NCBI RefSeq assembly: GCF_013369335.1
Contig: NZ_SZQJ01000009.1
Location: forward strand, 372,001 to 436,000
Source of the DNA: Vibrio sp. JPW-9-11-11
GTDB lineage: Bacteria; Pseudomonadota; Gammaproteobacteria; Enterobacterales; Vibrionaceae
Direction of reading: 5' to 3'
DNA: 64,000 nt
Under the pieces are notes generated by a model. The model worked only from the letters and a program-made list of their open reading frames with translations, was not told where the DNA came from and made no database searches. Below are positions 53,429 through 62,634 of this stretch, in pieces. The translations under genes and the position numbers were made by a program. Every line of letters starts with the position of its first letter. Positions within the stretch are counted from its first letter, which is position 1.

Positions 53429-53866
53429 ATGCGAACGATGATCCTGATATTGATCGCCACGCTATTCAGTGCGGTGTGTGCAGCCTATCCAAGTCACTCC
53501 TATCAATGGTCTCATCGTAGCGTGATCTACTTTGCCCCCAGCAACGATGAGTACGTTAAACAGTTTCTCCTCGAAACCTTGATCAATGAATGTGAATTGC
53601 AAGATAGAGACTTGGTGACCCTCGTCGTCACTGAAGATGGTTTTACCCAACCCAAATGGGTCAAGTTTGAGTTCAACCTCGCTGAACTGTTCGCCGTCTA
53701 TGATATTGTTCCCGGCTCTCATACCGCGGTTTTGATAGGCAAAGATGGCAGTGAAAAACTGCGCTGGGAGAAGTCGACCGATTGGGACAAAGTCAAACGC
53801 GTCATCGACGGAATGCCGATGCGTAAGCAAGAGATGGCGCGAAAGACCAGTCCTTGCTCCGCATGA
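53429..53866 (+). CDS. DUF4174-type secreted protein
   Basis: A 145-residue protein with a signal peptide (MRTMILILIATLFSAVCAA) and a thioredoxin-fold-like domain. It contains VIYFAPSNDEYVKQFLL, AVLIGKDGSEKLRW and a C-terminal IDGMPMRKQEM, the mark of DUF4174. It lacks a CxxC pair. The role is unknown. GAGGAG stands before the ATG. Confidence 0.75.
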   Translation: MRTMILILIATLFSAVCAAYPSHSYQWSHRSVIYFAPSNDEYVKQFLLETLINECELQDRDLVTLVVTEDGFTQPKWVKFEFNLAELFAVYDIVPGSHTAVLIGKDGSEKLRWEKSTDWDKVKRVIDGMPMRKQEMARKTSPCSA

Positions 53867-53955
53867 GTCTCACCCTCGTCCCGACTCAATAGCTATTTAA
53901 TGACAAGTTTCGTACTATTGGCCCTAACCTGACAGTCGCAGGTAGAAGGGATGGC

Positions 53956-54945
53956 ATGAAAGAGTATTTGGATAGAATCAAACGGCTAGAGCAAGAGAAC
54001 CAGCAGCTCAAAAAAGACAATGCTCGTCTACAAGAAAAGCTCAACGTTGCTCTAGATGGCAATGGCTTGTGTTTATGGGAGCAGCACGTCCCCAGTGGCA
54101 CGCTCACCATTTTCAACATGCAGTGGGGCAAGATGCTCGGTTATCAACCTCATGAGTTAACCGCCACTGTCGAGACCTGGAAAAACAACTTACACCCCGA
54201 CGACTACGACCTCGCGGTAGGCGCATTTGAAGACCACATCGCGGGCAAAACGGACCTCTATCAGGTGGTTCACCGCATGGTTCACAAAGATGGCAGTGAT
54301 AGCTGGGTATCCGACAGAGGAAGGATTGTCGAATACGATAATGATGGCAATCCGTTAAGAATGATGGGAACTCACATCGACATCACCCAAGAAAAACGCT
54401 ATGAGCAACAGTTAGCCAAGCTGGCCAATAGCGATCCCTTGACGGGGCTACTTAACCGCAGCGCTATCGAACAAGCCTTTTACGAACAACAGCAACATAG
54501 CAGGCCTGATGCAATCCAAGCGTTGGTTTTTGTTGATATTGATAATTTCAAGTCAGTCAACGATGATCTGGGTCATCACGCTGGCGACCGCTTACTGATC
54601 ACTATCGCTGATAAGTTAAAACATCTTTGTCCAAACGATGTTCAAATTGGTCGCTTAGGTGGCGATGAGTTCGTTATTCTGTCGCACTCGTTATCGCAAA
54701 ATGCATTAATGATGTTATGCGACAACCTACTCACCGATACTGAGCCGCACAGCCTTGATGCTCGTCAACAGTCGCAAATAGGCTTCAGTATTGGTGTCTG
54801 CTTTTATCAAGGTTTGACACATAGATTTGAAGATATTTACCAACAAGCAGACAGTGCAATGTATCAAGTGAAGAAAAACGGCAAACACGGCGTTACCGTG
54901 GTGGATCTCACCACTAGCGCAACCCGCGCGTACCTAACTGAATAA
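53956..54945 (+). CDS. PAS-GGDEF diguanylate cyclase
   Basis: A 329-residue soluble protein. An N-terminal coiled coil (LEQENQQLKKDNARLQEKL) is followed by a PAS domain (GLCLWEQHVPSG, NLHPDDYDLAVGAFEDH, ending THIDITQEK) and a GGDEF domain with VDIDNFKSVNDDLGHHAGD and RLGGDEFVIL. It should make c-di-GMP under control of the PAS domain, with dimerisation by the coiled coil. No RxxD inhibitory site is seen before GGDEF. A bidirectional terminator follows. Confidence 0.87.
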   Translation: MKEYLDRIKRLEQENQQLKKDNARLQEKLNVALDGNGLCLWEQHVPSGTLTIFNMQWGKMLGYQPHELTATVETWKNNLHPDDYDLAVGAFEDHIAGKTDLYQVVHRMVHKDGSDSWVSDRGRIVEYDNDGNPLRMMGTHIDITQEKRYEQQLAKLANSDPLTGLLNRSAIEQAFYEQQQHSRPDAIQALVFVDIDNFKSVNDDLGHHAGDRLLITIADKLKHLCPNDVQIGRLGGDEFVILSHSLSQNALMMLCDNLLTDTEPHSLDARQQSQIGFSIGVCFYQGLTHRFEDIYQQADSAMYQVKKNGKHGVTVVDLTTSATRAYLTE

Positions 54946-54958
54946 AAGATCTAAATGC

Positions 54959-54988
54959 AAAAAAGCCAGTCGCGATGACTGGCTTTTT
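54959..54988. terminator. Bidirectional terminator (GGDEF gene / tRNA operon)
   Basis: AAAAAGCCAGTC and GACTGGCTTTTT pair around GCGAT, giving T tracts on both strands. It ends the cyclase gene on plus and the tRNA operon on minus. Confidence 0.93.
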
Positions 54989-54995
54989 AAATGAA

Positions 54996-55069
54996 TGGAG
55001 GCGCGTCCCGGAGTCGAACCGAGGTCCACGGATTTGCAATCCGCTGCATAGCCACTCTGCCAACGCGCC
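54996..55069 (-). tRNA. tRNA-Cys (GCA), copy 1
   Basis: The minus strand folds as a 74-nt tRNA with encoded CCA, acceptor GGCGCGT/ACGCGCC, and an anticodon loop with GCA at 55035-55037. It is identical to the copy at 55266-55339. It is the last of three tRNA genes in one unit. Confidence 0.96.
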
Positions 55070-55097
55070 AGACCAAGTTTTGGGTCTCTATAAGAGA

Positions 55098-55184
55098 TGG
55101 TGCCCCGGGCCGGACTTGAACCGGCACAGCGCGAACGCCGAGGGATTTTAAATCCCTTGTGTCTACCAATTCCACCACCAGGGC
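55098..55184 (-). tRNA. tRNA-Leu (UAA)
   Basis: An 87-nt class II tRNA with acceptor GCCCTGG/CCGGGGC, encoded CCA, a long variable arm, and anticodon TAA read from TTA at 55148-55150. It lies between two identical tRNA-Cys genes. Confidence 0.96.
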
Positions 55185-55265
55185 ACACAAATTACTTTGT
55201 GATGCCGTTTAGTACGATAAACACCATCTAAAATATTTCTGCGAAACTCGCTAGAGAAAAGAAAA

Positions 55266-55339
55266 TGGAGGCGCGTCCCGGAGTCGAACCGAGGTCCACG
55301 GATTTGCAATCCGCTGCATAGCCACTCTGCCAACGCGCC
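55266..55339 (-). tRNA. tRNA-Cys (GCA), copy 2
   Basis: A 74-nt tRNA with CCA, identical to the copy at 54996-55069. It is the first gene of the Cys-Leu-Cys unit, 45 bases after the promoter. Confidence 0.96.
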
Positions 55340-55382
55340 CTTTTCTTTCAACGCTTTAGGTTCCCCCTTGCGTTCGCTGCAT

Positions 55383-55410
55383 ACTTTACGGATTGCGCGA
55401 TGAGAGTCAA
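55383..55410 (-). promoter_or_regulatory. Promoter of the tRNA operon
   Basis: On the minus strand TTGACT (-35) and TAAAGT (-10) are 16 bases apart. An A/T-rich tract lies upstream and a G/C-containing stretch follows, as in stable-RNA promoters. Confidence 0.65.
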
Positions 55411-55497
55411 ACAAAAATAGCATTTTTTATTTTGTTTGCTGAGTTTTGAACCAATATGCTGATTGTTTGATCTGATTTACCGCAAACTCGCGTGCGT

Positions 55498-55848
55498 TTA
55501 GGCTAAGAGTGCGCGTTGAGCCTTAGGGAGTTTACTTACCACCAACTGATACGAGCGTTCACACAAGTCTTCCACCAAACCATCTTCCACATCGCCAGGA
55601 TAATACACGGTCACCCAATGTCGCTTATTGGTATGATAGCCAGGTGTAATATCGACAAATTGCGAGGTCAGGACCTCGCCGTCTTCAGGCACAACTTTAA
55701 CCGTCACATACTCGCGCCCTTCACGTTCAGCCAAAATTGCGAACATTTTACCTTTTACTTTATAAACAAGCGCTTCGGGCCCAAAGGGATAGTCAGCTTC
55801 AGCACAATTAAATGTGTCTAAAAACTTTGCAAGCGTTAGATTATCCAT
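55498..55848 (-). CDS. MmcQ/YjbR-family protein
   Basis: A 116-residue protein with the YjbR DNA-binding-like fold signature (YPFGPEALVYKVKGKMFAIL, DITPGYHTNKRHWVTVYY). The fold resembles a double-wing DNA-binding domain, but the role is not known. It follows the HopJ-family gene after a terminator, with its own AGGATG ribosome site. Confidence 0.85.
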   Translation of the reverse strand: MDNLTLAKFLDTFNCAEADYPFGPEALVYKVKGKMFAILAEREGREYVTVKVVPEDGEVLTSQFVDITPGYHTNKRHWVTVYYPGDVEDGLVEDLCERSYQLVVSKLPKAQRALLA

Positions 55849-55863
55849 ATTTCATCCTGAGCT

Positions 55864-55884
55864 AAAAAGGAGCACTAAGCTCCT
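55864..55884 (-). terminator. Terminator after HopJ-family gene
   Basis: On the minus strand GGAGC and GCTCC pair around five bases and are followed by TTTTT. It ends just before the YjbR gene start. Confidence 0.7.
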
Positions 55885-55891
55885 CAATAAG

Positions 55892-56236
55892 TTATTTAGT
55901 CGCTAACGCATCACCTTCGAATTTGACGCCTTGCCAACCGAAAGAGATAAAATTGCGAATGTTTGCATGGTCCTGTCCATCTGGGTTACCCAGCACATCC
56001 TCGCGATAAAACTGACCAAAACAAGCTAATGTCGATGGCACGTCGAGTTGGTTAAGCTGACCAAAAGCAAAGATTTTGCATGAGCCATTGTTTTGGTTGG
56101 CATCATTCAAGGTTTTGCCATTTACAAACGCTGTCGGCGTGAAATCGTAGTTCGCGTCAATGACAGCCATGGTATCTTCAAACTGAATTGAATCAGGGCT
56201 TGTCGAGAGGCTTTCAAGAAATTTTGCTAGTTCCAT
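55892..56236 (-). CDS. HopJ-family (type III effector-like) small protein
   Basis: A 114-residue protein matching the HopJ family (DTMAVIDANYDFTPTAFVNG, NGSCKIFAFGQLNQL, CFGQFYREDVLGNPDG). The name comes from a Pseudomonas effector, but relatives occur in many marine bacteria without type III secretion. No secretion genes or signal peptide are here. It is best seen as a conserved protein of unknown role. Confidence 0.8.
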   Translation of the reverse strand: MELAKFLESLSTSPDSIQFEDTMAVIDANYDFTPTAFVNGKTLNDANQNNGSCKIFAFGQLNQLDVPSTLACFGQFYREDVLGNPDGQDHANIRNFISFGWQGVKFEGDALATK

Positions 56237-56324
56237 GTTGTTCGGTGCTCCTTATTTGCTACCCACACTCTATAGCAGAGCACTCGAGAAGCCAACCGAA
56301 CCATGCCGTTTGCGTCGAAAGAAA

Positions 56325-57083
56325 CTACATTCTTATCCCGCCGTCCACTTCAATCACTCGCCCATTGATATAGTCGTTCTCAAAGATAAACTTCACTGTG
56401 TTTGCAATTTCTGAGGTCTCTCCCATACGACCAGCTGGGATCATAGATTCTAATCGAGCAATAGCCTCTGGCTTCATCTGCGCAGCCATTGGTGTCTTAA
56501 TAACGCCGGGGGCGATCGCCGCTGCTCGGATTCCATACCTTGCCAACTCTTTCGCCCACGTGGTCGCAAGGGTCGCGACGGCGGCTTTGGAAGCGGCGTA
56601 GTTGCTTTGTCCGATATTACCTGCACGTGCCACACTGGAGATATTGATGATCACCCCTTTCGAGTCGGTTTCAATCATTTTCACTGCGGCCTCTCGGCCA
56701 CACAAAAATGTTCCGGTTAGGTTTACATCTAGCACCGAACTAAACTGCTCGAGAGGCAGCTTGGTCACTTTTCCCTCTTTGACTTTCACCAACAACCCAT
56801 CTCGCAGTATGCCGGCATTGTTCACTAGGCCATTAAGTTGTCCAAAGTCGTCGATGATGTCGTTAAATATCTGTTCTACTTGATTTTCTTGGGTTACATC
56901 GACTTGATAGGTTAAGGTTTTCGTACCGAGCATCAAACACTGTTGCTTAGTCTCATTTAGTGCCTCTTGGTTAACATCGAGTAAGGCGAGCTCTGCGCCA
57001 GCATGGGCAAGGGTCACGGCCATCATCTGCCCCAGCCCTTGTCCTGCCCCGGTGATCGCAACGACACTCTGCTTCAAATCCAT
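56325..57083 (-). CDS. Short-chain dehydrogenase/reductase (FabG-like), last gene of valine operon
   Basis: A 252-residue SDR. The NAD(P) motif is TGAGQGLG (residues 11-18), with NNAGILRD. The catalytic Ser is in ISSVARAG and the Tyr-Lys in YAASKAA. The C-terminus GRVIEVDGGIRM is typical. In this operon it may reduce or oxidise a branched hydroxyacyl intermediate, but that is inference. It begins 11 bases after mmsB stops. Confidence 0.82.
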   Translation of the reverse strand: MDLKQSVVAITGAGQGLGQMMAVTLAHAGAELALLDVNQEALNETKQQCLMLGTKTLTYQVDVTQENQVEQIFNDIIDDFGQLNGLVNNAGILRDGLLVKVKEGKVTKLPLEQFSSVLDVNLTGTFLCGREAAVKMIETDSKGVIINISSVARAGNIGQSNYAASKAAVATLATTWAKELARYGIRAAAIAPGVIKTPMAAQMKPEAIARLESMIPAGRMGETSEIANTVKFIFENDYINGRVIEVDGGIRM

Positions 57084-57094
57084 GTCGCTCTCCT

Positions 57095-57997
57095 TTAACC
57101 TTGCTGTTGACGATAAAACTCGAATAAACTCGAAAAATCTGTTTCTTGATGTCCGTTCTGAGTGTGAAACGCGTACAAATTGCGGGCCAAAGCCCCCATG
57201 GGAACCGGCGAGTGACTTTGCGCGGCCGCCTCAAGGCCCAGGCCTAAATCTTTGAGCATCAGTTTGGTCATAAATCCCGGCTGATACTGATTCGACGCAG
57301 GCGCGTTTTCCATTACGCCCGGGCACGGGTTGTACAGCTCTAGAGCCCAATTGCGTCCGGAGCTTTGCAGCATGATATTGGAAAGAACCTTGGGGTCGAG
57401 TCCGTTCGCGATACCCAAATTAAGCGCCTCACAAGTACCAGACATCAAAATACCTAACATCAGATTGTTGCAAATCTTGCCTATTTGACCACAACCACTT
57501 TCTCCCGCATGAAAGATATTCTTACCCATATGACGTAAAACTTGCTCTGCACGTTGAAAGGCTTGATCGCTACCGCCGACAATAAAAGTCAGCGTACCCG
57601 CCTTCGCGCCCGCCACCCCGCCAGAAACAGGCGCATCGGCAAAGTCAATCCCACGTTCAGCCGCCGCGGCCGCGACGATACGAGCAGACTCAGGATCGAT
57701 CGTCGACGAGTCAATTAACAACGTCGATTCCTGTACAGAGTCGACCACACCTTTAGACTTATTTGCTCCTAAATAGACGCTTTTAACATGCTCACCCGCA
57801 GGTAACATGGTCACCACGGCATCGGCGCCTACAACGACTTGTTCAATCGACCCACACACTACGGCGCCCGCTTTGCTCAGTGGTTCAGTCAAGGCTTCAA
57901 TCCGGTCGAAGACTTGTACTCTCAGACCTGCCGCGAGTAAGTTGTGCGCCATAGGCGCTCCCATGTTGCCCAAGCCAATAAACGCAATGGTTTGCAT
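57095..57997 (-). CDS. mmsB: 3-hydroxyisobutyrate dehydrogenase
   Basis: A 300-residue HIBADH-family enzyme with the NAD motif GLGNMGAPMAHNL, DAPVSGGVAGAKAGTL, and the catalytic lysine in CGQIGKICNN. It oxidises 3-hydroxyisobutyrate to methylmalonate semialdehyde in valine breakdown, the substrate of mmsA in the same operon. It starts 13 bases after the preceding gene stops. Confidence 0.9.
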   Translation of the reverse strand: MQTIAFIGLGNMGAPMAHNLLAAGLRVQVFDRIEALTEPLSKAGAVVCGSIEQVVVGADAVVTMLPAGEHVKSVYLGANKSKGVVDSVQESTLLIDSSTIDPESARIVAAAAAERGIDFADAPVSGGVAGAKAGTLTFIVGGSDQAFQRAEQVLRHMGKNIFHAGESGCGQIGKICNNLMLGILMSGTCEALNLGIANGLDPKVLSNIMLQSSGRNWALELYNPCPGVMENAPASNQYQPGFMTKLMLKDLGLGLEAAAQSHSPVPMGALARNLYAFHTQNGHQETDFSSLFEFYRQQQG

Positions 57998-58010
57998 AGT
58001 CTACTCTCCT

Positions 58011-59138
58011 TTAATAGTGTCCAAGCTGTGCCAGAGGGTGAGCATCGAGCGGCCACAGTGAACGACACAGTTCATCAATGACCTCGGGTTCCACCGCCGC
58101 TACGTTTGGATATCGCCACCTAGGTTGGCCGTCTTTATCGACCAATCGAGCTCGCACACCTTCTTGGAACTCTCCAAGTAGCGCGCTACGCACTGAAATG
58201 TTGAGCTCTAAACGAAAGCAATCTGCGAGAGATAAATCGCGATATTGAGTCATCTGGCGAAAGCAGAGGTGCGCGGTAATGGGGCTGCCCAACTTTGAGT
58301 TTGCTTTGGCGACGTCGAGCCACTTACTGTCACCTTGAATCGCTTGAATGTTATCCAGAACTTGAATCACGTTGTCGGCGCTGCACGCCAAACGAATTTG
58401 ACCTAAGTAAGGGACCATCTGCGCTTGTGGCTGGTGATTCACCTGCAAAGCAAAGCCTTCTAGCAGTTCCGTGACCACTTCATAGACATCATCGACACAT
58501 TCCCAGTCTGCTATCTGCAATTGCTCGGTGAGTTGTTGCCTGTGCTGCGGCATCACCAAATGGTCGGCGAGATGAATGGCAACGGCATCGGTGGCATTGA
58601 CCATCACACCAGTAAGGCCTAAAAACATGCCTACGCCACTGTCTAGCCGGTTGAGAAACCAGGTCCCTCCCACGTCGGGGTAGAGGCCAATGCTGACTTC
58701 CGGCATCGCCAATCGTGAATCGGGGGTCACCACCTTATGACTCGCCCCCATATAAAGGCCCATGCCTCCCCCCATGACGATGCCCTGTCCCCACGCAATG
58801 ATCGGCTTGCAGTAGGTATGGATAAGATAGTCACATTGGTATTCAATGGTAAAAAAGTGACTGCACCTTTCTTGGGTTTGCTCAGCAGGACCGCTTTGCA
58901 TCCATTGATGCATGGTGCGTACATCTCCCCCGGCGCAAAAGGCTTTCTCGCCCGCGCCTTCAAGCACCACACAAACAATGCTTTCGTCGTCATGCCATAA
59001 CACTAACTGCTGTTTTAAGTCGGTGAGCATATCGAGCGTTAGCGCGTTGAGTGATGCCGGATTATCGAGTGTCGCGACAGCGATTTTATGCACTCCATCA
59101 CTGCAAGGGAGCTCAGTAAAGTGAACATTATCACTCAT
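58011..59138 (-). CDS. 3-hydroxyisobutyryl-CoA hydrolase-like crotonase
   Basis: A 375-residue enoyl-CoA hydratase/isomerase family member of the longer HIBYL-CoA hydrolase type (IVMGGGMGLYMGASHKV, MPEVSIGLYPDVGGTWFLNRL). It frees 3-hydroxyisobutyrate from CoA in valine catabolism, just ahead of mmsB. The length and C-terminal extension separate it from the 262-residue crotonase upstream. Confidence 0.85.
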   Translation of the reverse strand: MSDNVHFTELPCSDGVHKIAVATLDNPASLNALTLDMLTDLKQQLVLWHDDESIVCVVLEGAGEKAFCAGGDVRTMHQWMQSGPAEQTQERCSHFFTIEYQCDYLIHTYCKPIIAWGQGIVMGGGMGLYMGASHKVVTPDSRLAMPEVSIGLYPDVGGTWFLNRLDSGVGMFLGLTGVMVNATDAVAIHLADHLVMPQHRQQLTEQLQIADWECVDDVYEVVTELLEGFALQVNHQPQAQMVPYLGQIRLACSADNVIQVLDNIQAIQGDSKWLDVAKANSKLGSPITAHLCFRQMTQYRDLSLADCFRLELNISVRSALLGEFQEGVRARLVDKDGQPRWRYPNVAAVEPEVIDELCRSLWPLDAHPLAQLGHY

Positions 59139-59155
59139 AATACACCTCCATTACC

Positions 59156-59944
59156 CTAGCGGTTTTTCCACTGCGGTGGGCGTTTTTCAAGAAAGGCGTT
59201 CACGCCTTCTTGTTGATCTTCAGTATCAAAAAGTTGAATAAACAGCTCGCGCTCTTTGACTAACCCGTGCGCGATAGGCGCAGAGCGGTTATTTTGGATC
59301 AGGGCTTTACAAGCGCTGACCGACGATGGGGATTGATGAGCAACCTTCTCCGCCAGCGCGATAGCGCAAACTCGCGCCTCACCACTTGCCACGACCTCTT
59401 CCACTAAGCCGATATCGAACGCTTGCTTTGCGGTTAGTTGTTCACCACACAAAATCATCCGTTTCGCCCAGCCTTCACCGACCAATGCGGTTAAATTTTG
59501 AGTACCACCCGCACAGGGCAATAACCCTACCTTCGCTTCAGGTAACGCTAATTTGGCTTGCTGCTCAGCGATTCGAATGTCACAAGCGAGTGCTGCTTCA
59601 AGGCCGCCGCCCATCGCAAAACCATTGATCGCAGCAATCGAGACACCGCGAAACGCTGCTAGGGCCTCAAACGCTTCGCCAAATACGCGCGCCATGTCGG
59701 CCGCTACCGATTTGTCGCCAGAAGCAAATAGGTTGAGATCGGCGCCCGCTGAAAAAAACTTACCCCCCTGCCCTGTTAACACCAAAGCGTACACATCCAA
59801 GTTCTTATTAAGCCGAGTCACTAACTGCTTTAGGGCAATCAAGCTCGCTCGGGTCCAGGTATTGGCGGGTGGGTTATTGATTGTAAGCAACGCAACATGG
59901 TTGTCGATTGTGCACTGTATCCACTGTTCACTGTCCTGTGTCAT
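59156..59944 (-). CDS. Enoyl-CoA hydratase
   Basis: A 262-residue crotonase-fold enzyme with the oxyanion-hole segments GKFFSAGADLNLF and GFAMGGGLEAALACDIRI, and the catalytic Glu region LPEAKVGLLPCAGGTQNL. In this operon it should hydrate methacrylyl-CoA or a similar branched enoyl-CoA. It begins ten bases after the acyl-CoA dehydrogenase stops. Confidence 0.87.
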   Translation of the reverse strand: MTQDSEQWIQCTIDNHVALLTINNPPANTWTRASLIALKQLVTRLNKNLDVYALVLTGQGGKFFSAGADLNLFASGDKSVAADMARVFGEAFEALAAFRGVSIAAINGFAMGGGLEAALACDIRIAEQQAKLALPEAKVGLLPCAGGTQNLTALVGEGWAKRMILCGEQLTAKQAFDIGLVEEVVASGEARVCAIALAEKVAHQSPSSVSACKALIQNNRSAPIAHGLVKERELFIQLFDTEDQQEGVNAFLEKRPPQWKNR

Positions 59945-59954
59945 GTTCTATTCC

Positions 59955-61109
59955 TCATAGTTGCTTGGCACTATCTTCCAGTAGGCGTCTGGCGATAATC
60001 AAACGCATGATTTCATTGCTTCCCTCTAAGATCTGATGGACACGCACGTCTCTAAAATAGCGCTCCATAGGGTACTCTTTGATATAACCGTAACCGCCGA
60101 ACAGCTGCAGAGCTTGATCGCAGACACGAAACCCAACATCGGTGGCAAAACGTTTCGCCATCGCGCAGTAAGTTGTGGCATCACGATCTTGGTTATCCAG
60201 CTTGCTCGCCGCCATTCTCACCAATTGGCGCGCAGCCACTAACTCGGTAGCTAAATCGGCAAGCTTAAACTGAATAGCCTGAAAATCGCCGAGGGATTGA
60301 CCAAATTGACGGCGCTGCTGAACATAGTCGAGCGCTTCATTCAGCGCTTGTTGCGCGGTACCAACAGAGCAGGTCGCAATATTAATTCGCCCGCCATCGA
60401 GCCCCTTCATCGCAAAGACAAAACCTTGCCCTTCTTGGCCGAGTAAACTGTCCTGACTCACCAAAACATTGTCAAAACTGATGCTGCGGGTGGGCTGCGA
60501 GTTCCAACCCATTTTGGGCTCTTTGCGCCCATAACGAATGCCTTGACTGTCTGCGGGTAGCACAAAGGCCGACACACCTTTTGCACCTGCACCACCGGTG
60601 CGCGCCATTACCACCAGCACATCCGTTTCACCCGCGCCAGAAATAAACACTTTATTGCCATTGAGTAAGTAGCCTTGATCTACTTTGGTTGCACTCGTGG
60701 TGAGCGAGGCGGCATCGGAGCCAGCATTAGGTTCTGTTAAACAATATGAACCCAACCATTCGCCAGTTACCAACTTAGGGCAGTAATGCGCTGCTGCGTT
60801 GTCTGTGGCGAAGCTGGCCACCATCCACGTAACCATGTTGTGAATGGTCATAAACGCGGTCGTCGAGGTGCAACCCATGGCCAATTGTTCAAAGATGATT
60901 GACGCATCTAAACGGCTTAACCCCAGCCCTCCGCGAGCCTCAGGAGTATACAAACTGAGAAAGCCGAGCTCGCCTGCCTCACGCAATACCTCTTTAGGAA
61001 AAATTTGCTGTTCGTCCCACTGCGCAGCGTTAGGGGCTAGATTGTCGCGGGCAAATTGCGCGGCCGTATCTGCAAACGCGACTTGATCCGGATTGAGTTC
61101 AAAGTCCAT
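59955..61109 (-). CDS. Acyl-CoA dehydrogenase (isobutyryl-CoA type)
   Basis: A 384-residue flavoprotein with SYCLTEPNAGSDAASL, FISGAGETD, the FAD-region QLFGGYGYIKEYPMERYFRDV, and the catalytic Glu area HQILEGSNEIMRLII. It makes the first double bond in branched acyl-CoA. Context with mmsA and mmsB favours isobutyryl-CoA, the valine branch. Confidence 0.87.
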   Translation of the reverse strand: MDFELNPDQVAFADTAAQFARDNLAPNAAQWDEQQIFPKEVLREAGELGFLSLYTPEARGGLGLSRLDASIIFEQLAMGCTSTTAFMTIHNMVTWMVASFATDNAAAHYCPKLVTGEWLGSYCLTEPNAGSDAASLTTSATKVDQGYLLNGNKVFISGAGETDVLVVMARTGGAGAKGVSAFVLPADSQGIRYGRKEPKMGWNSQPTRSISFDNVLVSQDSLLGQEGQGFVFAMKGLDGGRINIATCSVGTAQQALNEALDYVQQRRQFGQSLGDFQAIQFKLADLATELVAARQLVRMAASKLDNQDRDATTYCAMAKRFATDVGFRVCDQALQLFGGYGYIKEYPMERYFRDVRVHQILEGSNEIMRLIIARRLLEDSAKQL

Positions 61110-61117
61110 GTTGCCTC

Positions 61118-62611
61118 CTAGCGCAATTGAATAGACATATTCGGACCGGTTGGAATGTCATCATCGAACCAACGCGCGGTCACGGTTTTAGTCTCGGTGT
61201 AAAACCGCACCGCTTGCTTGCCATACGCATGCAAATCACCGTAGAAACTGCCGCGCCAACCAGTAAACGAAAAGAAAGGCAAAGGCACTGGAATCGGCAC
61301 ATTGATCCCGACTTGACCGACTTGGATCTGATGCTGGAACTTTCTCGCCGCCCCGCCACTTGAGGTGAAGATAGAAGTCCCGTTGCCATAGGGGTTATGG
61401 TTGATTAACTCAATCGCCTGTTCCAAGGTGTCCACTTCTATACAAACCAATACTGGACCAAAAATCTCCTCTTGATAGATAGCCATCTCGGGCTTTACGC
61501 CGCTAAACAGGGTTGGGCCTAACCAATTACCATCGGGATGATCCTCGACTTCACAGTGGCTACCATCGAGTTCACATTTTGCCCCTTGCGCTTTGCCTTG
61601 TTCAATCAGGGCGAGCACTCGCGCCTTGGCTTCTTTGCTGATTAACGGTCCATAGCCCGCTTGTTGATCGTCCCACACTCCCGGCTTGACCTTGGCCAAC
61701 TCGTGAGCCAAATCCCCCAACCAGGCACTGGAATCACCAACAAACACTGCCACAGAAATGGCCATACAGCGCTGTCCGGCTGCGCCGACTGATGCTCCAA
61801 CTAAGTTATTGATCACTTGGGATTTGTTGGCATCAGGCATCACCACCAGATGATTTTTTGCCCCGGCGAAAGCTTGGACTCGCTTGTTGTACGCCGTTCC
61901 TGTGTGGTAAATGTGCTTAGCAACGGGCACCGAGCCAACAAAAGAGACGGCTTTAATGCTCGGGTGCGCCAAAAGATAATCCACTTGCGCTTTGCTGCCA
62001 TGGACAACTTGCAAAACGCCTTTTGGTGCCCCCGCTTGGGCGAATAACTCAGCCAAGCGCATCGCGGTGAGCGGGACCTGTTCTGAAGGCTTGAGAACAA
62101 AGGTATTGCCTGCCGCGATTGACAATGGAAACATCCATAGAGGGATCATGGCAGGAAAGTTAAAGGGGGTAATGCCGCAGCACACACCGAGAGGTTGAAT
62201 CAGCGAGTAGCTATCGATGTCGGTCGCCACGTTTTCAACCGTTTCCCCCATCATGTTGCTGGCGATGTTGGCGGCCTGCTCGACAACTTCTATCCCACGC
62301 CAAACATCACCTTTGGCGTCGACGGTCGTTTTCCCCGTTTCTTTTGAGACTAACCAAGCAAGTTCGTCATGATGCTCTTTCAACAGGTGTTGATAACGCA
62401 ACATAAGCCGCGCGCGTTCTGAGACTGCGACCTCTTTCCAGCTATGATAAGCAGCTTGTGCGCTTTCTATTGCCCGCTCTATTTCCGCTGCCGTAGCGCA
62501 AGGAAGCTGAGCAATAATCTGATTGTTGGCTGGATTGGTGACCTCTATCCATTCGCTGGTGTCAGACTGACAAAAATCCCCACCGATAAATAAAGAGACT
62601 GGTTGTGTCAT
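61118..62611 (-). CDS. mmsA: Methylmalonate-semialdehyde dehydrogenase (CoA-acylating)
   Basis: A 497-residue aldehyde dehydrogenase with [14 protein letters not shown], the catalytic Cys in [11 protein letters not shown], and [15 protein letters not shown]. The [12 protein letters not shown] stretch is typical of MmsA. It converts methylmalonate semialdehyde to propionyl-CoA, ending valine degradation. It is the second gene of the operon, 23 bases after the thiolase. Confidence 0.92.
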   Translation of the reverse strand: MTQPVSLFIGGDFCQSDTSEWIEVTNPANNQIIAQLPCATAAEIERAIESAQAAYHSWKEVAVSERARLMLRYQHLLKEHHDELAWLVSKETGKTTVDAKGDVWRGIEVVEQAANIASNMMGETVENVATDIDSYSLIQPLGVCCGITPFNFPAMIPLWMFPLSIAAGNTFVLKPSEQVPLTAMRLAELFAQAGAPKGVLQVVHGSKAQVDYLLAHPSIKAVSFVGSVPVAKHIYHTGTAYNKRVQAFAGAKNHLVVMPDANKSQVINNLVGASVGAAGQRCMAISVAVFVGDSSAWLGDLAHELAKVKPGVWDDQQAGYGPLISKEAKARVLALIEQGKAQGAKCELDGSHCEVEDHPDGNWLGPTLFSGVKPEMAIYQEEIFGPVLVCIEVDTLEQAIELINHNPYGNGTSIFTSSGGAARKFQHQIQVGQVGINVPIPVPLPFFSFTGWRGSFYGDLHAYGKQAVRFYTETKTVTARWFDDDIPTGPNMSIQLR

Positions 62612-62634
62612 GTGACTGTCCTTATCTTGGTTGT

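Noticed and set aside
54934..55423. Three minus-strand frames across the tRNA cluster
   Set aside because: They are read through tRNA genes; stable RNA explains the sequence.
59553..59960. 135-codon plus-strand frame opposite the enoyl-CoA hydratase
   Set aside because: A shadow of the crotonase gene, whose oxyanion-hole motifs lie on the minus strand here.
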